Below are positions 13,241 to 21,051 of a stretch of 34,602 nucleotides of DNA, in pieces; the first letter of the stretch is position 1, and every line of letters starts with the position of its first letter. The position numbers were made by a program, and so were the translations under genes. The notes beneath the pieces were generated by a model, which worked only from the letters and a program-made list of their open reading frames with translations, did no database searches and had not been told where the DNA came from. Source of the DNA: a virus; the IMG/VR virus record IMGVR_UViG_3300031758_000276, positions 1-34,602 of that record; one strand, written 5' to 3'.

Positions 13241-14861
13241 ATCCCAGTTGAGTGACTAAAACATTTAATTGAGTTACTGTGACTGGATCAGTATTATTTA
13301 AGTTTGAAATATGAACTTCAATATAATCATTTAGAATATGTTTATGAACATCAGTAATATGAACTATTATTGGAACTCCATTTACACATTCAAATTCTAT
13401 CGTAGATGCATCTAAAATTGCATTTCCATTAGAACTATCGTAAATTCCTATACTACAGACAGTATCGGTACTTGTAACAACAGTAGCAGAAACTTGAGTG
13501 AGATATTGTCTTTCAATTCCCGCAGAACAAGTAAGACGATTATCCGAATGAGTGAATTTGGAGTTGGTTGCGTCAGCAGTTGTAGTAACTCCTGCTATTT
13601 TGGTATAAGTATCTGTTGCAGCAAAGGTGGTTTCGGTTACATTATCTTTCATATAATACTGACCGATTACAAAGGTATTATCAATACCGCGATTTCCTTC
13701 AAAGAATGTATCTGCACCATCAATATCAGTATGAGTGCTTACACCAATTTTTGTTCCTGGACCAGAGAAATTACAAGTCTGCAGAATAAAACTTTCCGGT
13801 TGACTGAAAGTAACTCCATTCTGAACTGTAATTCCAGTGTATCCAGAAGGAACAATAAAGGAGCAAACAGTTACACGAATTCTTCTTGTGCAGTTAAATG
13901 TATCTGGAAAATTGAGAATAGACTTTGTTCCACCAAGACCAAAGTTTCCACTAAACAAACACTGGTTAAATCCTACTGTTCCAGTAGTACCATCAAAAGT
14001 TAAATCTTGAGAGTTCAGGAATGCTCCATCAAGAAGAATGAAATTATTATAACTTGAAATAATTCCTACTCTTGCACAGTTGGTAAAATTAACTCCAAAC
14101 CAATCCAGTGCATGAACAGATGGAATTGATGCTACAAGATTGATAGCAAAAGGGGCTTCAAGAGTAATACCTCTCATTGGAAGAGAATATACACTACTTA
14201 GGAGAGCAACATCAGTAGCAATACCTGTTGATTTAATTCTACAGTTCTCTGATGAACCACCAAGAATTGTAGTATTATCTCCTGCAACTAATCTATCACC
14301 TTGCAAATCTACAGTTGTGGTGAAGAAATAAGTATAATTATCTTTGAGAGTGATTACACCATCTACTGCTGTTGGTAAATCATTAGTGGTTCCAACAAAA
14401 ATAAAGTTTCGGATATCATCAAGAAACTTAAATTGAGTTTCACCACCGCCACCAATCGTCGCCATCTGTTGTTGGATACGATTAATGAAGAGTTGATAGT
14501 GATCGTTGAGTTGTGCAAGTGTTACAAAGTTTTGATCCAGTGGAGTAAGAGGATCACCGTTCTTTACATTTGGTGGTTCATTCAATAAACCTTCATTCAG
14601 TTGCTTTCTTGGTTGAGGTATTGGTGAATTTTTAATCTGCTCACGAAATTCATAAAATTCATCGTGCTGATTTACCGCTAAATTTTGTAGAAACTCAACA
14701 TTTTTTTGGAGTTCTTGAGTTTTTTCTTGTAATCTATCTACTTCGGTTTTATTTTGCTCTGCCTCGTACTCCTCAAAAGTTCTTTTCTTACTGGAAGAAC
14801 TTTTAGGTGTTTTGGTTTTGTTAGAACCAATATGATGTAAAATTTTAGAATATCTGTTCAT
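13239..14861 (-). CDS. Virion appendage protein: coiled-coil N-terminus and beta-helix-like body, 540 aa
   Basis: A 540-residue structural protein. Residues 1-75 are basic then strongly coiled-coil (TEVDRLQEKTQELQKNVEFL), probably a trimer-forming stalk. Residues about 130-145 carry a Gly-rich motif (QMATIGGGGETQFKFLDDI) like those I know from cyanophage fibre proteins. The long middle is rich in Asn, Thr, Ser and Gly with repeating short strands (TILGGSSENC, NFTNCARVGIISS), which suggests a right-handed beta-helix. The C-terminus is beta-rich and may bind the receptor. A perfect late promoter 19 bases upstream gives a very short leader. The virion role is inferred from architecture and neighbours. 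Confidence 0.75.
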   Translation of the reverse strand: MNRYSKILHHIGSNKTKTPKSSSSKKRTFEEYEAEQNKTEVDRLQEKTQELQKNVEFLQNLAVNQHDEFYEFREQIKNSPIPQPRKQLNEGLLNEPPNVKNGDPLTPLDQNFVTLAQLNDHYQLFINRIQQQMATIGGGGETQFKFLDDIRNFIFVGTTNDLPTAVDGVITLKDNYTYFFTTTVDLQGDRLVAGDNTTILGGSSENCRIKSTGIATDVALLSSVYSLPMRGITLEAPFAINLVASIPSVHALDWFGVNFTNCARVGIISSYNNFILLDGAFLNSQDLTFDGTTGTVGFNQCLFSGNFGLGGTKSILNFPDTFNCTRRIRVTVCSFIVPSGYTGITVQNGVTFSQPESFILQTCNFSGPGTKIGVSTHTDIDGADTFFEGNRGIDNTFVIGQYYMKDNVTETTFAATDTYTKIAGVTTTADATNSKFTHSDNRLTCSAGIERQYLTQVSATVVTSTDTVCSIGIYDSSNGNAILDASTIEFECVNGVPIIVHITDVHKHILNDYIEVHISNLNNTDPVTVTQLNVLVTQLG

Positions 14862-14879
14862 TCTTTTGACGGTTTTGAG

Positions 14880-14887
14880 TATTTATA
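14880..14887 (-). promoter_or_regulatory. T4-type late promoter (TATAAATA)
   Basis: The minus strand reads TATAAATA exactly, 19 bases before the ATG at 14861 and overlapping the last codons of the upstream gene. The expected start near 14874 leaves a leader of only about 13 bases without a strong ribosome binding site. Confidence 0.75.
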
Positions 14888-15269
14888 TTTGAGGGGGATC
14901 AGGCCAGTTAATTGTAATAGGAAATCCTGGTTGTTGAGGAATATCTAAAAGTAATTGACGATAAGAAATCAGGTCATCTTTTTGCTGTTGTGTTAAACCT
15001 TCCCATCTTATAATATTCACACTATCGACATACATTCCCAAATACTTATTTCTACGGTGTCTTGCACAATCGGCAAGATATTCTTCTGATGGACCTGGAT
15101 CTGGATTATACCATCCATTTTCAGTCCAAGTCCACCCAATTTCTCCATCGTGTTGTGGGGCAAGTTCAATACCTTCTTTATAAGGAAAGAAGTTGGTAAA
15201 ATCTTCAGGTCTTAAATTGATTACGTTCTCGACAACTTTAGTTTGTGAGTTTAAGATACAAGCTCTCAT
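14883..15269 (-). CDS. Tail fibre assembly chaperone-like protein, 128 aa
   Basis: A 128-residue protein with the layout of phage tail-fibre-assembly proteins. A beta-rich front (ACILNSQTKVVENVINL, GWTWTENGWYNPDPGP) is followed by a helical region. The tail has the typical wording LTQQQKDDLISYRQLLLDIP and PGFPITINWPDPP. Relatives help fibres fold or trimerise without staying in the virion. It starts at the ATG at 15269 with AAGGAG upstream, overlapping the end of the collagen/Gly-rich fibre gene, so it probably serves that fibre. The family likeness is good; the client is inferred from position. Confidence 0.75.
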   Translation of the reverse strand: MRACILNSQTKVVENVINLRPEDFTNFFPYKEGIELAPQHDGEIGWTWTENGWYNPDPGPSEEYLADCARHRRNKYLGMYVDSVNIIRWEGLTQQQKDDLISYRQLLLDIPQQPGFPITINWPDPPQI

Positions 15270-15280
15270 TTGTTTTCTCC

Positions 15281-16447
15281 TTATGAACCGTACTCAAGAA
15301 TAACAATCACACCAGCAGCACCAAGACCACCAACAGCACCAGTTGTGGTGTTTCTTTGTGCCGCACCACCACCTCCAGCACCTTCTGCTGCGGCATCAGC
15401 TCCTACTACTGATGCAGCAGCATTCGCATATCCACCTTCTGCACCGCCGCCCCAATAAGTGGAACCACCAGTTCCGCCAGAGGACGATACAATTGCACCT
15501 ACTCCGTGACTTCCTGATTGCCCCCTGATGTTTAGTTCACCTCCAGTTGGAGTTACTCCTGTTCCACCTTGGTTTGATGATGTAGTACCACCCTGAGCAC
15601 TTCCAGTTCCATCACCACCTTGACCACCATTTGCGGTTAAACTTGTTCCACCACCGGTTACTGTAAATGTGGTGTTTCCTCCAGTCCCACCATTACCACC
15701 TACGTTACTACCTGCAGTTCCTCCACTTCCAATTGAATAAGTAGCAGAAGTTAATTGTGCGGATGTATATAAACGAATTGCAGTTCCTCCACCAGCACCT
15801 CCGCCACCAGAATTTGCGGAAGAGGTATCGGCACCATCGGCACCTCCTCCACCTCCCCCACCACCAGTAGCAATTACATACATATGAGTTGTTCCTGGTG
15901 TTGGTGTATAAGTTCCAGTTCCAGTTTCGTATATAATTTGACGAACTGTTGCAATACCTGCTGATGCTGTACCAACAAGTCCCTGAAGTCCTTGAGCACC
16001 TTGAGAACTTAAACCACCCTGAACACCTTGATTGGAAAGTCCCTGAAGCCCTTGAGTGCCTTGAACAGTTCCGGCAAGTCCTTGAGAACCTTGATTAGAA
16101 AGACCTTGAAGTCCTTGAGAACCTTGAGAACCACCAGATCCTTGAACACCTTGGTTAGAAAGACCTTGGAGACCTTGAGTACCTTGGTGACCTTGAACAC
16201 CTTGATTAGAAAGACCCTGAAGTCCTTGAGAACCTTGATTGGAAAGTCCTTGAAGTCCTTGAGAACCTTGATTGGAAAGTCCTTGAAGTCCTTGAGTTCC
16301 TTGTTCTCCTTTAAGTCCTTGAGTACCTTGAACACCTTGATTGGAAAGACCTTGAAGTCCTTGCCTTCCCTGTAATCCTTGAAGACCTTGGGCTCCTTGA
16401 GTACCTATGAATGTTGAACCTAAAAATGTAGAAAGATTAGTGGGCAT
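15281..16447 (-). CDS. Collagen-like fibre with glycine-rich adhesin domain, 388 aa
   Basis: A 388-residue fibre in three parts. A short N-terminus (MPTNLSTFLGSTFI) is followed by a collagen-like tract of Gly-X-Y triplets (residues about 15-158; GLQ, GTQ, GVQ, GSQ). A tail from about residue 160 opens with a small beta segment (IIYETGTGTYTPTPGTTHMY). It then becomes extremely glycine-rich (GGGGGGGGADGAD, GGGGAGGG, GGTGGSTYWGGG) up to the end ILEYGS. Gly-rich domains like this occur at fibre tips and, in T-even-type adhesins (gp38), form polyglycine helices with variable host-binding loops. No cysteine is visible. It precedes the chaperone-like gene. A receptor-binding role is a strong inference. 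Confidence 0.82.
   Translation of the reverse strand: MPTNLSTFLGSTFIGTQGAQGLQGLQGRQGLQGLSNQGVQGTQGLKGEQGTQGLQGLSNQGSQGLQGLSNQGSQGLQGLSNQGVQGHQGTQGLQGLSNQGVQGSGGSQGSQGLQGLSNQGSQGLAGTVQGTQGLQGLSNQGVQGGLSSQGAQGLQGLVGTASAGIATVRQIIYETGTGTYTPTPGTTHMYVIATGGGGGGGGADGADTSSANSGGGGAGGGTAIRLYTSAQLTSATYSIGSGGTAGSNVGGNGGTGGNTTFTVTGGGTSLTANGGQGGDGTGSAQGGTTSSNQGGTGVTPTGGELNIRGQSGSHGVGAIVSSSGGTGGSTYWGGGAEGGYANAAASVVGADAAAEGAGGGGAAQRNTTTGAVGGLGAAGVIVILEYGS
15975..16405 (-). repeat. Collagen-like Gly-X-Y tract (9-base periodicity)
   Basis: Repeated 9-base units, on the plus strand written as variants of CCTTGAAGT/ACCTTGAGT, encode Gly-X-Gln triplets. Several GLSNQG breaks occur. Blocks within it are nearly identical to each other. 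Confidence 0.9.
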
Positions 16448-16452
16448 ATCGG

Positions 16453-19400
16453 TTATTCTTTAGTAATTCTATCAATTTCATTTCTTAGAGTATTTATTTG
16501 CAATTGTTGTTCTTTTACTGCTTCAATTAATACTCCAATTAAACCATTATAATTTACTGTTTTTGGATTATTTCCATTTACAAGTTCTGGAAGAAGATCC
16601 TCAAGTTCTTGTGCAATAACACCAATTGAAGGTTTATTGTCCTTTTTCCACTCAAACCTAACTCCACGAATATTCTCAATAATATCTAGTGCATTTGTGA
16701 ATGTTTGAACATTATCTTTGAGACTTACATCCGATGTTGTGTTTAAATCAGTGCAAGTTACGACTCCAGAAACTAATACATCTCCAATAACGTGAAGTTT
16801 TGATGTTGGGTTTGCGGTTCCTATTCCAAGATTACCAGAAACATAAGTACCACCTGATACTTGAAGTCTTTGAGATGCTGTTCCTGTAGTTGTTGCAGAA
16901 CCTATTAATAAATCTCCTGCACCAGTAAGGTACATTTTTGCACTCAAAGTAGGGTTTCCTACATTAGTAGTACCAAAAGTCAATCTTGTTGCTCTTGAAG
17001 TTGAACTATAATTTTCTTCTGCTGAAGCAGTTATGTTTGCAACTCCTAATGAAAGTGAGGTTCCATCATGGCCTCTGTAATTAATATTACCAATAATCTC
17101 TCCGCTGAGAACTCCAGTAGGTGAACCTGCCGATCCATTTACCCTAGCTAAAGACATTCTGGGTACGGAAGCATAGGTTAATACTTCAAGAGGAAATGTT
17201 GGGTTTGTAACACCAATTCCAAGATTTTCAGAAACATAAGCACCACCAGATACTTGAAGTGGTTGTGATGCTGTTCCTGTTGCTGTTGTCGTATTTACAT
17301 AAACATTTGCAGCACTTAAAGTATTTGTGGAAGCATTAAAACTAAATGCTGTCGCAGTACTTCTTGCTTTTGCGGTTTGATTGCTTCCAGTTGCTCCAAC
17401 CATAACTGGATACAACGTAGCAGTTGTTGTATCATCAGTAGCATTAATAACACTATTAGGTCCTGCAGGTCCTGTTGATGCAAAAAGTTCCCAGGTTGTT
17501 CCATCATAAACAAATTCAACAGTAATTCCTTTAATGTCTAATACAAAATCATCAGCAACTCCTTCAATTGTGGATCCATTTCTTGCAACAGTGAGATTGT
17601 TTGTAAACCAATCAGCACCATCAGCAAAAGTTACATTGTCTCCAGTTGTTGGTGTTGCTGGAAGTGTGATTGTAAATGCACCTCCAGAAGTATCTGCAAT
17701 TAATCTATCTCCAGTAACTGCAGTGTAAATTGCAGTTTTTCTGGACCAAGCAGAAACTCCTCCACTACCAGCAGATCCTTGAAGACCTTGAATTGAAATA
17801 CCTTGAGTTCCTTGTCTTCCTTGAAGTCCCTGAGTTCCTTGATTAGAAAGACCTTGAAGTCCTTGTGTTCCCTGATTACTTAGACCTTGAAGCCCTTGAG
17901 AACCTTGAGTGGTTCCTGCAAGACCTTGAGATCCTTGATTAGAAAGTCCTTGAAGTCCTTGAGAACCTTGAGTAGTTCCTGCAAGACCTTGAGTACCTTG
18001 ATTTCCAGTGCCTTGGACACCCTGAAGACCTTGAGATCCTTGAGTAGTTCCTGCAAGACCTTGAGTACCTTGATTTCCAGTGCCTTGGACACCCTGAAGA
18101 CCTTGAGAACCTTGAGTAGTTCCTGCAAGACCTTGAGATCCTTGATTAGAAAGACCCTGAAGTCCTTGTCTTCCTTGTGATCCTTGAGCACCCTGATTAG
18201 AAAGACCTTGAAGTCCTTGAGTACCTTGATCTCCTTTTAGACCTTGGAGACCTTGAGATCCTTGATTGGAAAGACCTTGAAGACCTTGAGAACCTTGTGT
18301 GGTTCCAGCAACCCCTTGAGTACCTTGATTTCCAGTTCCTTGAACACCTTGAAGTCCTTGTCCTCCTTGTCCTGCATTTTGTCCAGATAATCCTTGAGAA
18401 CCTTGATTACTTAAACCCTGAAGACCTTGAGATCCTTGAGTAGTACCAGCAGGTCCTTGAGTACCCTGATTTCCTGTTCCTTGGACACCTTGGAGACCTT
18501 GAGATCCTTGAGTGGTTCCTGCAACACCTTGAGTACCCTGATTTCCTGTTCCTTGAACACCTTGCAGACCTTGTGATCCTTGAGTAGTTCCTGCAACACC
18601 TTGAGAACCTTGATTAGAAAGTCCTTGAAGTCCTTGAGAACCCTGTGTGGTTCCAGCAACACCTTGAGATCCCTGATTGGAAAGACCTTGAAGTCCTTGT
18701 CTTCCTTGTGATCCTTGAGCACCTTGATTGGAAAGACCTTGAGTTCCTTGATCGCCTTTTAGACCTTGAGTACCTTGATGACCTTGAACACCTTGATTAG
18801 AAAGTCCTTGAAGACCTTGAGTACCTTGATGACCTTGAACACCTTGATTAGAAAGTCCTTGAACACCCTGAAGTCCTTGAGATCCTTGAGATCCACTGGT
18901 TCCTTGTGCTCCTTGAGAGCCAGTGTCTCCTTTATCACCAGTACGAGCAAAAGTAATGATTACATCTTCGGCATTAGTGAACGAAGTTGCACTTCCCGAG
19001 ACATATGAACTATCAACTTGGAAATACCCGGTTTGCTCTACAATTGAAGAGATGGTAAATAATGCAAAATCGGATGCATCAAACTTATTAGAAATTCTAA
19101 AGTGACCCTTAATAGTTGATGTGGAATCATCAATCGTTCTCAAGAAAGACTGAATATCAGTCGTTCCGTCATTTTGATCGTCAATATAAAGTTCGCTTGC
19201 TAATGTTAGATTTAGATTATTAAATTTTAAGTTACCGATTCCTGGATCAGTATTAGTTGTATCTGTATTAAAAGTATAGTCAAAAGTTGCTCCACCAAAG
19301 TTACCGTCTTTACCAGAAAGACCTTGTAATCCTTGAGATCCTTGAGTACCAAAAAGTCCTTGAGTACCTTGATTACCTGTTCCTTGAGTTCCTTGAGTAC

Positions 19401-20004
19401 CTGTTCCCTGAACACCTTGAGTACCCTGATGTCCCTGAATACCTTGATTACTTAGACCTTGAACACCTTGAAGACCTTGATCACCTTTTAATCCTTGAGT
19501 TCCCTGAACACCTTGATTTCCTGTTCCCTGAACACCTTGATCTCCTTTAAGTCCTTGAGTACCCTGATGTCCCTGAACACCTTGATTAGAGAGACCTTGA
19601 ACTCCTTGAACTCCCTGAAGTCCCTGAAGTCCTTGAACGCCTTGAGTTCCCTGCAATCCAGCAGAAAAAGAAGCTGTCCAACTAACTCCAGCACCAGTAG
19701 AAACTAATACTGACCCAGCAGCACCTACGTTTCCATAAGAATCACGAATACCTAAACGAGGTCTTATAACTCCAACAACATCTAAAGGGTCTGATGGATT
19801 TGTGGTTCCTATACCTACAGAACCACTTACATAAGCACCACCACCATAAACCTGTAATATCTGCCCTGCTGTTCCACTATCAACAAAAGTAGTTCCAATA
19901 CCTACCTTGTCTACACTTACATATGCCTTATCCTGGAACGCAAGGTTCCCCAACATAGAATTTAAAGGCGCCTGGTTCGGATTTGTGCCGAATAAATTTG
20001 CCAC
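16453..20004 (-). CDS. Large collagen-like tail fibre with S74 self-cleaving chaperone, 1183 aa
   Basis: A 1183-residue fibre. An N-terminal 'GIGTT' module (residues about 30-110) is followed by a first collagen-like tract. Next come a globular domain (about 230-360; starts GKDGNFGGATFDYTF) and a long second collagen tract to about 745. Beta-rich 'LGIGT' modules follow, and then a C-terminal endosialidase-type intramolecular chaperone. That last domain (SDVSLKDN, IGVIAQELEDLLPELV) keeps the Ser1091/Lys1096 dyad and ends in a coiled-coil helix. The chaperone should trimerise the fibre and then cut itself off just before Ser1091. The start is GTG at 20004, supported by AGAGGT upstream. No Pro-rich triplets are present, so stability probably comes from KGD/KGE pairs. 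Confidence 0.88.
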   Translation of the reverse strand: MANLFGTNPNQAPLNSMLGNLAFQDKAYVSVDKVGIGTTFVDSGTAGQILQVYGGGAYVSGSVGIGTTNPSDPLDVVGVIRPRLGIRDSYGNVGAAGSVLVSTGAGVSWTASFSAGLQGTQGVQGLQGLQGVQGVQGLSNQGVQGHQGTQGLKGDQGVQGTGNQGVQGTQGLKGDQGLQGVQGLSNQGIQGHQGTQGVQGTGTQGTQGTGNQGTQGLFGTQGSQGLQGLSGKDGNFGGATFDYTFNTDTTNTDPGIGNLKFNNLNLTLASELYIDDQNDGTTDIQSFLRTIDDSTSTIKGHFRISNKFDASDFALFTISSIVEQTGYFQVDSSYVSGSATSFTNAEDVIITFARTGDKGDTGSQGAQGTSGSQGSQGLQGVQGLSNQGVQGHQGTQGLQGLSNQGVQGHQGTQGLKGDQGTQGLSNQGAQGSQGRQGLQGLSNQGSQGVAGTTQGSQGLQGLSNQGSQGVAGTTQGSQGLQGVQGTGNQGTQGVAGTTQGSQGLQGVQGTGNQGTQGPAGTTQGSQGLQGLSNQGSQGLSGQNAGQGGQGLQGVQGTGNQGTQGVAGTTQGSQGLQGLSNQGSQGLQGLKGDQGTQGLQGLSNQGAQGSQGRQGLQGLSNQGSQGLAGTTQGSQGLQGVQGTGNQGTQGLAGTTQGSQGLQGVQGTGNQGTQGLAGTTQGSQGLQGLSNQGSQGLAGTTQGSQGLQGLSNQGTQGLQGLSNQGTQGLQGRQGTQGISIQGLQGSAGSGGVSAWSRKTAIYTAVTGDRLIADTSGGAFTITLPATPTTGDNVTFADGADWFTNNLTVARNGSTIEGVADDFVLDIKGITVEFVYDGTTWELFASTGPAGPNSVINATDDTTTATLYPVMVGATGSNQTAKARSTATAFSFNASTNTLSAANVYVNTTTATGTASQPLQVSGGAYVSENLGIGVTNPTFPLEVLTYASVPRMSLARVNGSAGSPTGVLSGEIIGNINYRGHDGTSLSLGVANITASAEENYSSTSRATRLTFGTTNVGNPTLSAKMYLTGAGDLLIGSATTTGTASQRLQVSGGTYVSGNLGIGTANPTSKLHVIGDVLVSGVVTCTDLNTTSDVSLKDNVQTFTNALDIIENIRGVRFEWKKDNKPSIGVIAQELEDLLPELVNGNNPKTVNYNGLIGVLIEAVKEQQLQINTLRNEIDRITKE
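16491..16498 (-). promoter_or_regulatory. Weak late promoter candidate (AATAAATA) inside a fibre gene
   Basis: The minus strand reads AATAAATA within the last codons of the 1183-residue fibre gene, 44 bases before the ATG at 16447. It fits the NATAAATA motif and would serve the collagen/Gly-rich fibre, but a chance match in AT-rich coding DNA is quite possible. Confidence 0.3.
16732..16734 (-). other. Predicted self-cleavage serine codon of the S74 chaperone
   Basis: This TCG codon encodes Ser1091 of the large fibre, the first residue of SDVSLK. In the endosialidase chaperone family the serine and the lysine five residues later form the cleavage dyad; both are present here. Cleavage should leave a fibre of 1090 residues and a 93-residue chaperone. 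Confidence 0.7.
17768..18945 (-). repeat. Long collagen-like tract with near-identical tandem blocks
   Basis: About 1.2 kb of 9-base Gly-X-Y units. Within it the plus strand holds a 72-base block starting at 17971 and repeated at 18043 with one difference (gagatcc/gagaacc), followed by a partial third copy at 18115. A related 63-base spacing precedes it from 17908. Such blocks should expand and contract by recombination. Confidence 0.9.
18918..19320 (-). repeat. Globular fibre module, copy A (see 32782-33181)
   Basis: This DNA encodes a module of about 130 residues (starting GKDGNFGGATFDYTF and ending FARTGDKGDTG). It is nearly the same as the module in the 762-residue fibre, with mostly silent or conservative differences. 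In both proteins it lies between collagen-like tracts. Confidence 0.85.
19309..19657 (-). repeat. Collagen-like tract, N-terminal part of the 1183-aa fibre
   Basis: Gly-X-Y triplets (GLQ, GVQ, GTQ, GLKGDQ) in 9-base units, with GLSNQG and GTGNQG interruptions. Confidence 0.88.
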
Positions 20005-20010
20005 TATCTA

Positions 20011-20694
20011 TTAACCTCTAAACTTTTTGGGAACATATTTTTCATTTAAAGGTGTTGATATTGCTTTTTCTATGCTCCAACCATATTTATTTACTCTTCT
20101 TCTAATTAAATCATCATTGAGATTATATCTTTCTGCGTGTTCTGTGATTGTTCCAGCAAATCCATTATATTCATATATTTCTACACATCTTCTATTTCTA
20201 CTCTGCGTAGTTTTGTTTGCCCACCTACAATTTTCCTTACAATAATTTCCATTTACATCAATCCTATCTAAAGAAAGCCCTTCTGGAACTTCTCCCATAT
20301 CTTCAAGAAAATTCTCAAATTTCATCCATCTTTCGGAAATTGATATTCCTCTTCCACCATAATTTGAATATGCTTTACAATTTGAATTTAAGCACCTATC
20401 TCTCATATGCGTCCAAGATTTATAAGTTCTTGTGACTTTTCCATTATTACTTACTCTTCCCGAATGTCCGTGCTGTAGATTAATCTTTTGAGAAACTTTA
20501 TATGAATGGCATCCGCAACTTTTTGTAGTTCCTCTTGTTACATTATGAATAGTCATAAGACATAAATTTCCACAATCGCACCGAAAGAAAAATCTTCTAT
20601 AAACAGAACCACTTGGAGACTTAAAACTTTCTGCTTCTTCAATAGAAGTTAAGTAATTGAATTTATCTCCTTTTTTAATTTCTTTCTTTTTCAT
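20011..20694 (-). CDS. Zinc-ribbon/HNH-like endonuclease, 227 aa (copy 1)
   Basis: A 227-residue protein of a phage endonuclease-like family. Residues 35-62 hold a four-cysteine zinc site (CDCG at 39-42 and SCGC at 59-62). The core, about 92-170, has the family wording YKSWTHMRDRCLN, NYGGRGISISERW, FENFLEDMGEVPEG, LDRIDVNGNY and NCRWANKTTQSRNRR. A C-terminal segment resembles a helix-turn-helix (AGTITEHAERYNLNDDLIRRR). It is probably a free-standing homing-type nuclease. It has 8 bases to the 105-residue gene upstream, and its TAA abuts the ribosome binding site of the 1183-residue fibre gene. The core also matches the 212-residue protein. Nuclease activity is inferred from the family. Confidence 0.75.
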   Translation of the reverse strand: MKKKEIKKGDKFNYLTSIEEAESFKSPSGSVYRRFFFRCDCGNLCLMTIHNVTRGTTKSCGCHSYKVSQKINLQHGHSGRVSNNGKVTRTYKSWTHMRDRCLNSNCKAYSNYGGRGISISERWMKFENFLEDMGEVPEGLSLDRIDVNGNYCKENCRWANKTTQSRNRRCVEIYEYNGFAGTITEHAERYNLNDDLIRRRVNKYGWSIEKAISTPLNEKYVPKKFRG

Positions 20695-20701
20695 CTATAA
20701 A

Positions 20702-21019
20702 TTACCCGAATATTCTATAAGGTGTCTGAGGAGTATTAATAACAAACTGTCTCAAAGATTCAGCAATATCACCTCTTAAAATTCTTACATTAACGTGATA
20801 ACCAGAAAGAGTAACTGGTTCTTCAATCATTACAAATTCTTCACCCTGATATTCCCACCTTCCACCCTCTGTAATCGTTCCAACTAAATCAACACAATAA
20901 TCGTGAGTTGCAGAGATTACAAACTCTCTTCCTTCTTCATCTTGAGAGGTATAACCTGCCTCTTGAAATGCTTGGAATGCTTCTTGTTCGGTAGAAAATT
21001 TAAGGTAATAATCTAACAT
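20702..21019 (-). CDS. Conserved hypothetical protein of fibre regions, 105 aa
   Basis: A 105-residue acidic protein: a helical front (FSTEQEAFQAFQEAGY), then beta-rich segments (VDLVGTITEGGRWEYQGEEF, LSGYHVNVRILRG) and a short tail PQTPYRIFG. Short proteins of this pattern sit beside tail-fibre genes in many phages, but no function is known to me. It lies between the two zinc-ribbon endonuclease genes, which suggests it is the resident gene that they flank. A CATAAATA late-promoter candidate lies just upstream; no Shine-Dalgarno sequence is evident. Confidence 0.7.
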   Translation of the reverse strand: MLDYYLKFSTEQEAFQAFQEAGYTSQDEEGREFVISATHDYCVDLVGTITEGGRWEYQGEEFVMIEEPVTLSGYHVNVRILRGDIAESLRQFVINTPQTPYRIFG

Positions 21020-21034
21020 AATGAGTTTTATATG

Positions 21035-21042
21035 TATTTATG
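21035..21042 (-). promoter_or_regulatory. Candidate late promoter (CATAAATA)
   Basis: The minus strand reads CATAAATA in the short intergenic space, 16 bases before the ATG at 21019. It fits the NATAAATA motif; the expected leader is about 10 bases. Confidence 0.55.
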
Positions 21043-21051
21043 AGGTGAGAT

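Noticed and set aside
17768-18945. CRISPR-like look of repeated units
   Set aside because: Repeats follow a 9-base coding period with no unique spacers of constant length, and lie inside an open reading frame with a clear protein pattern.
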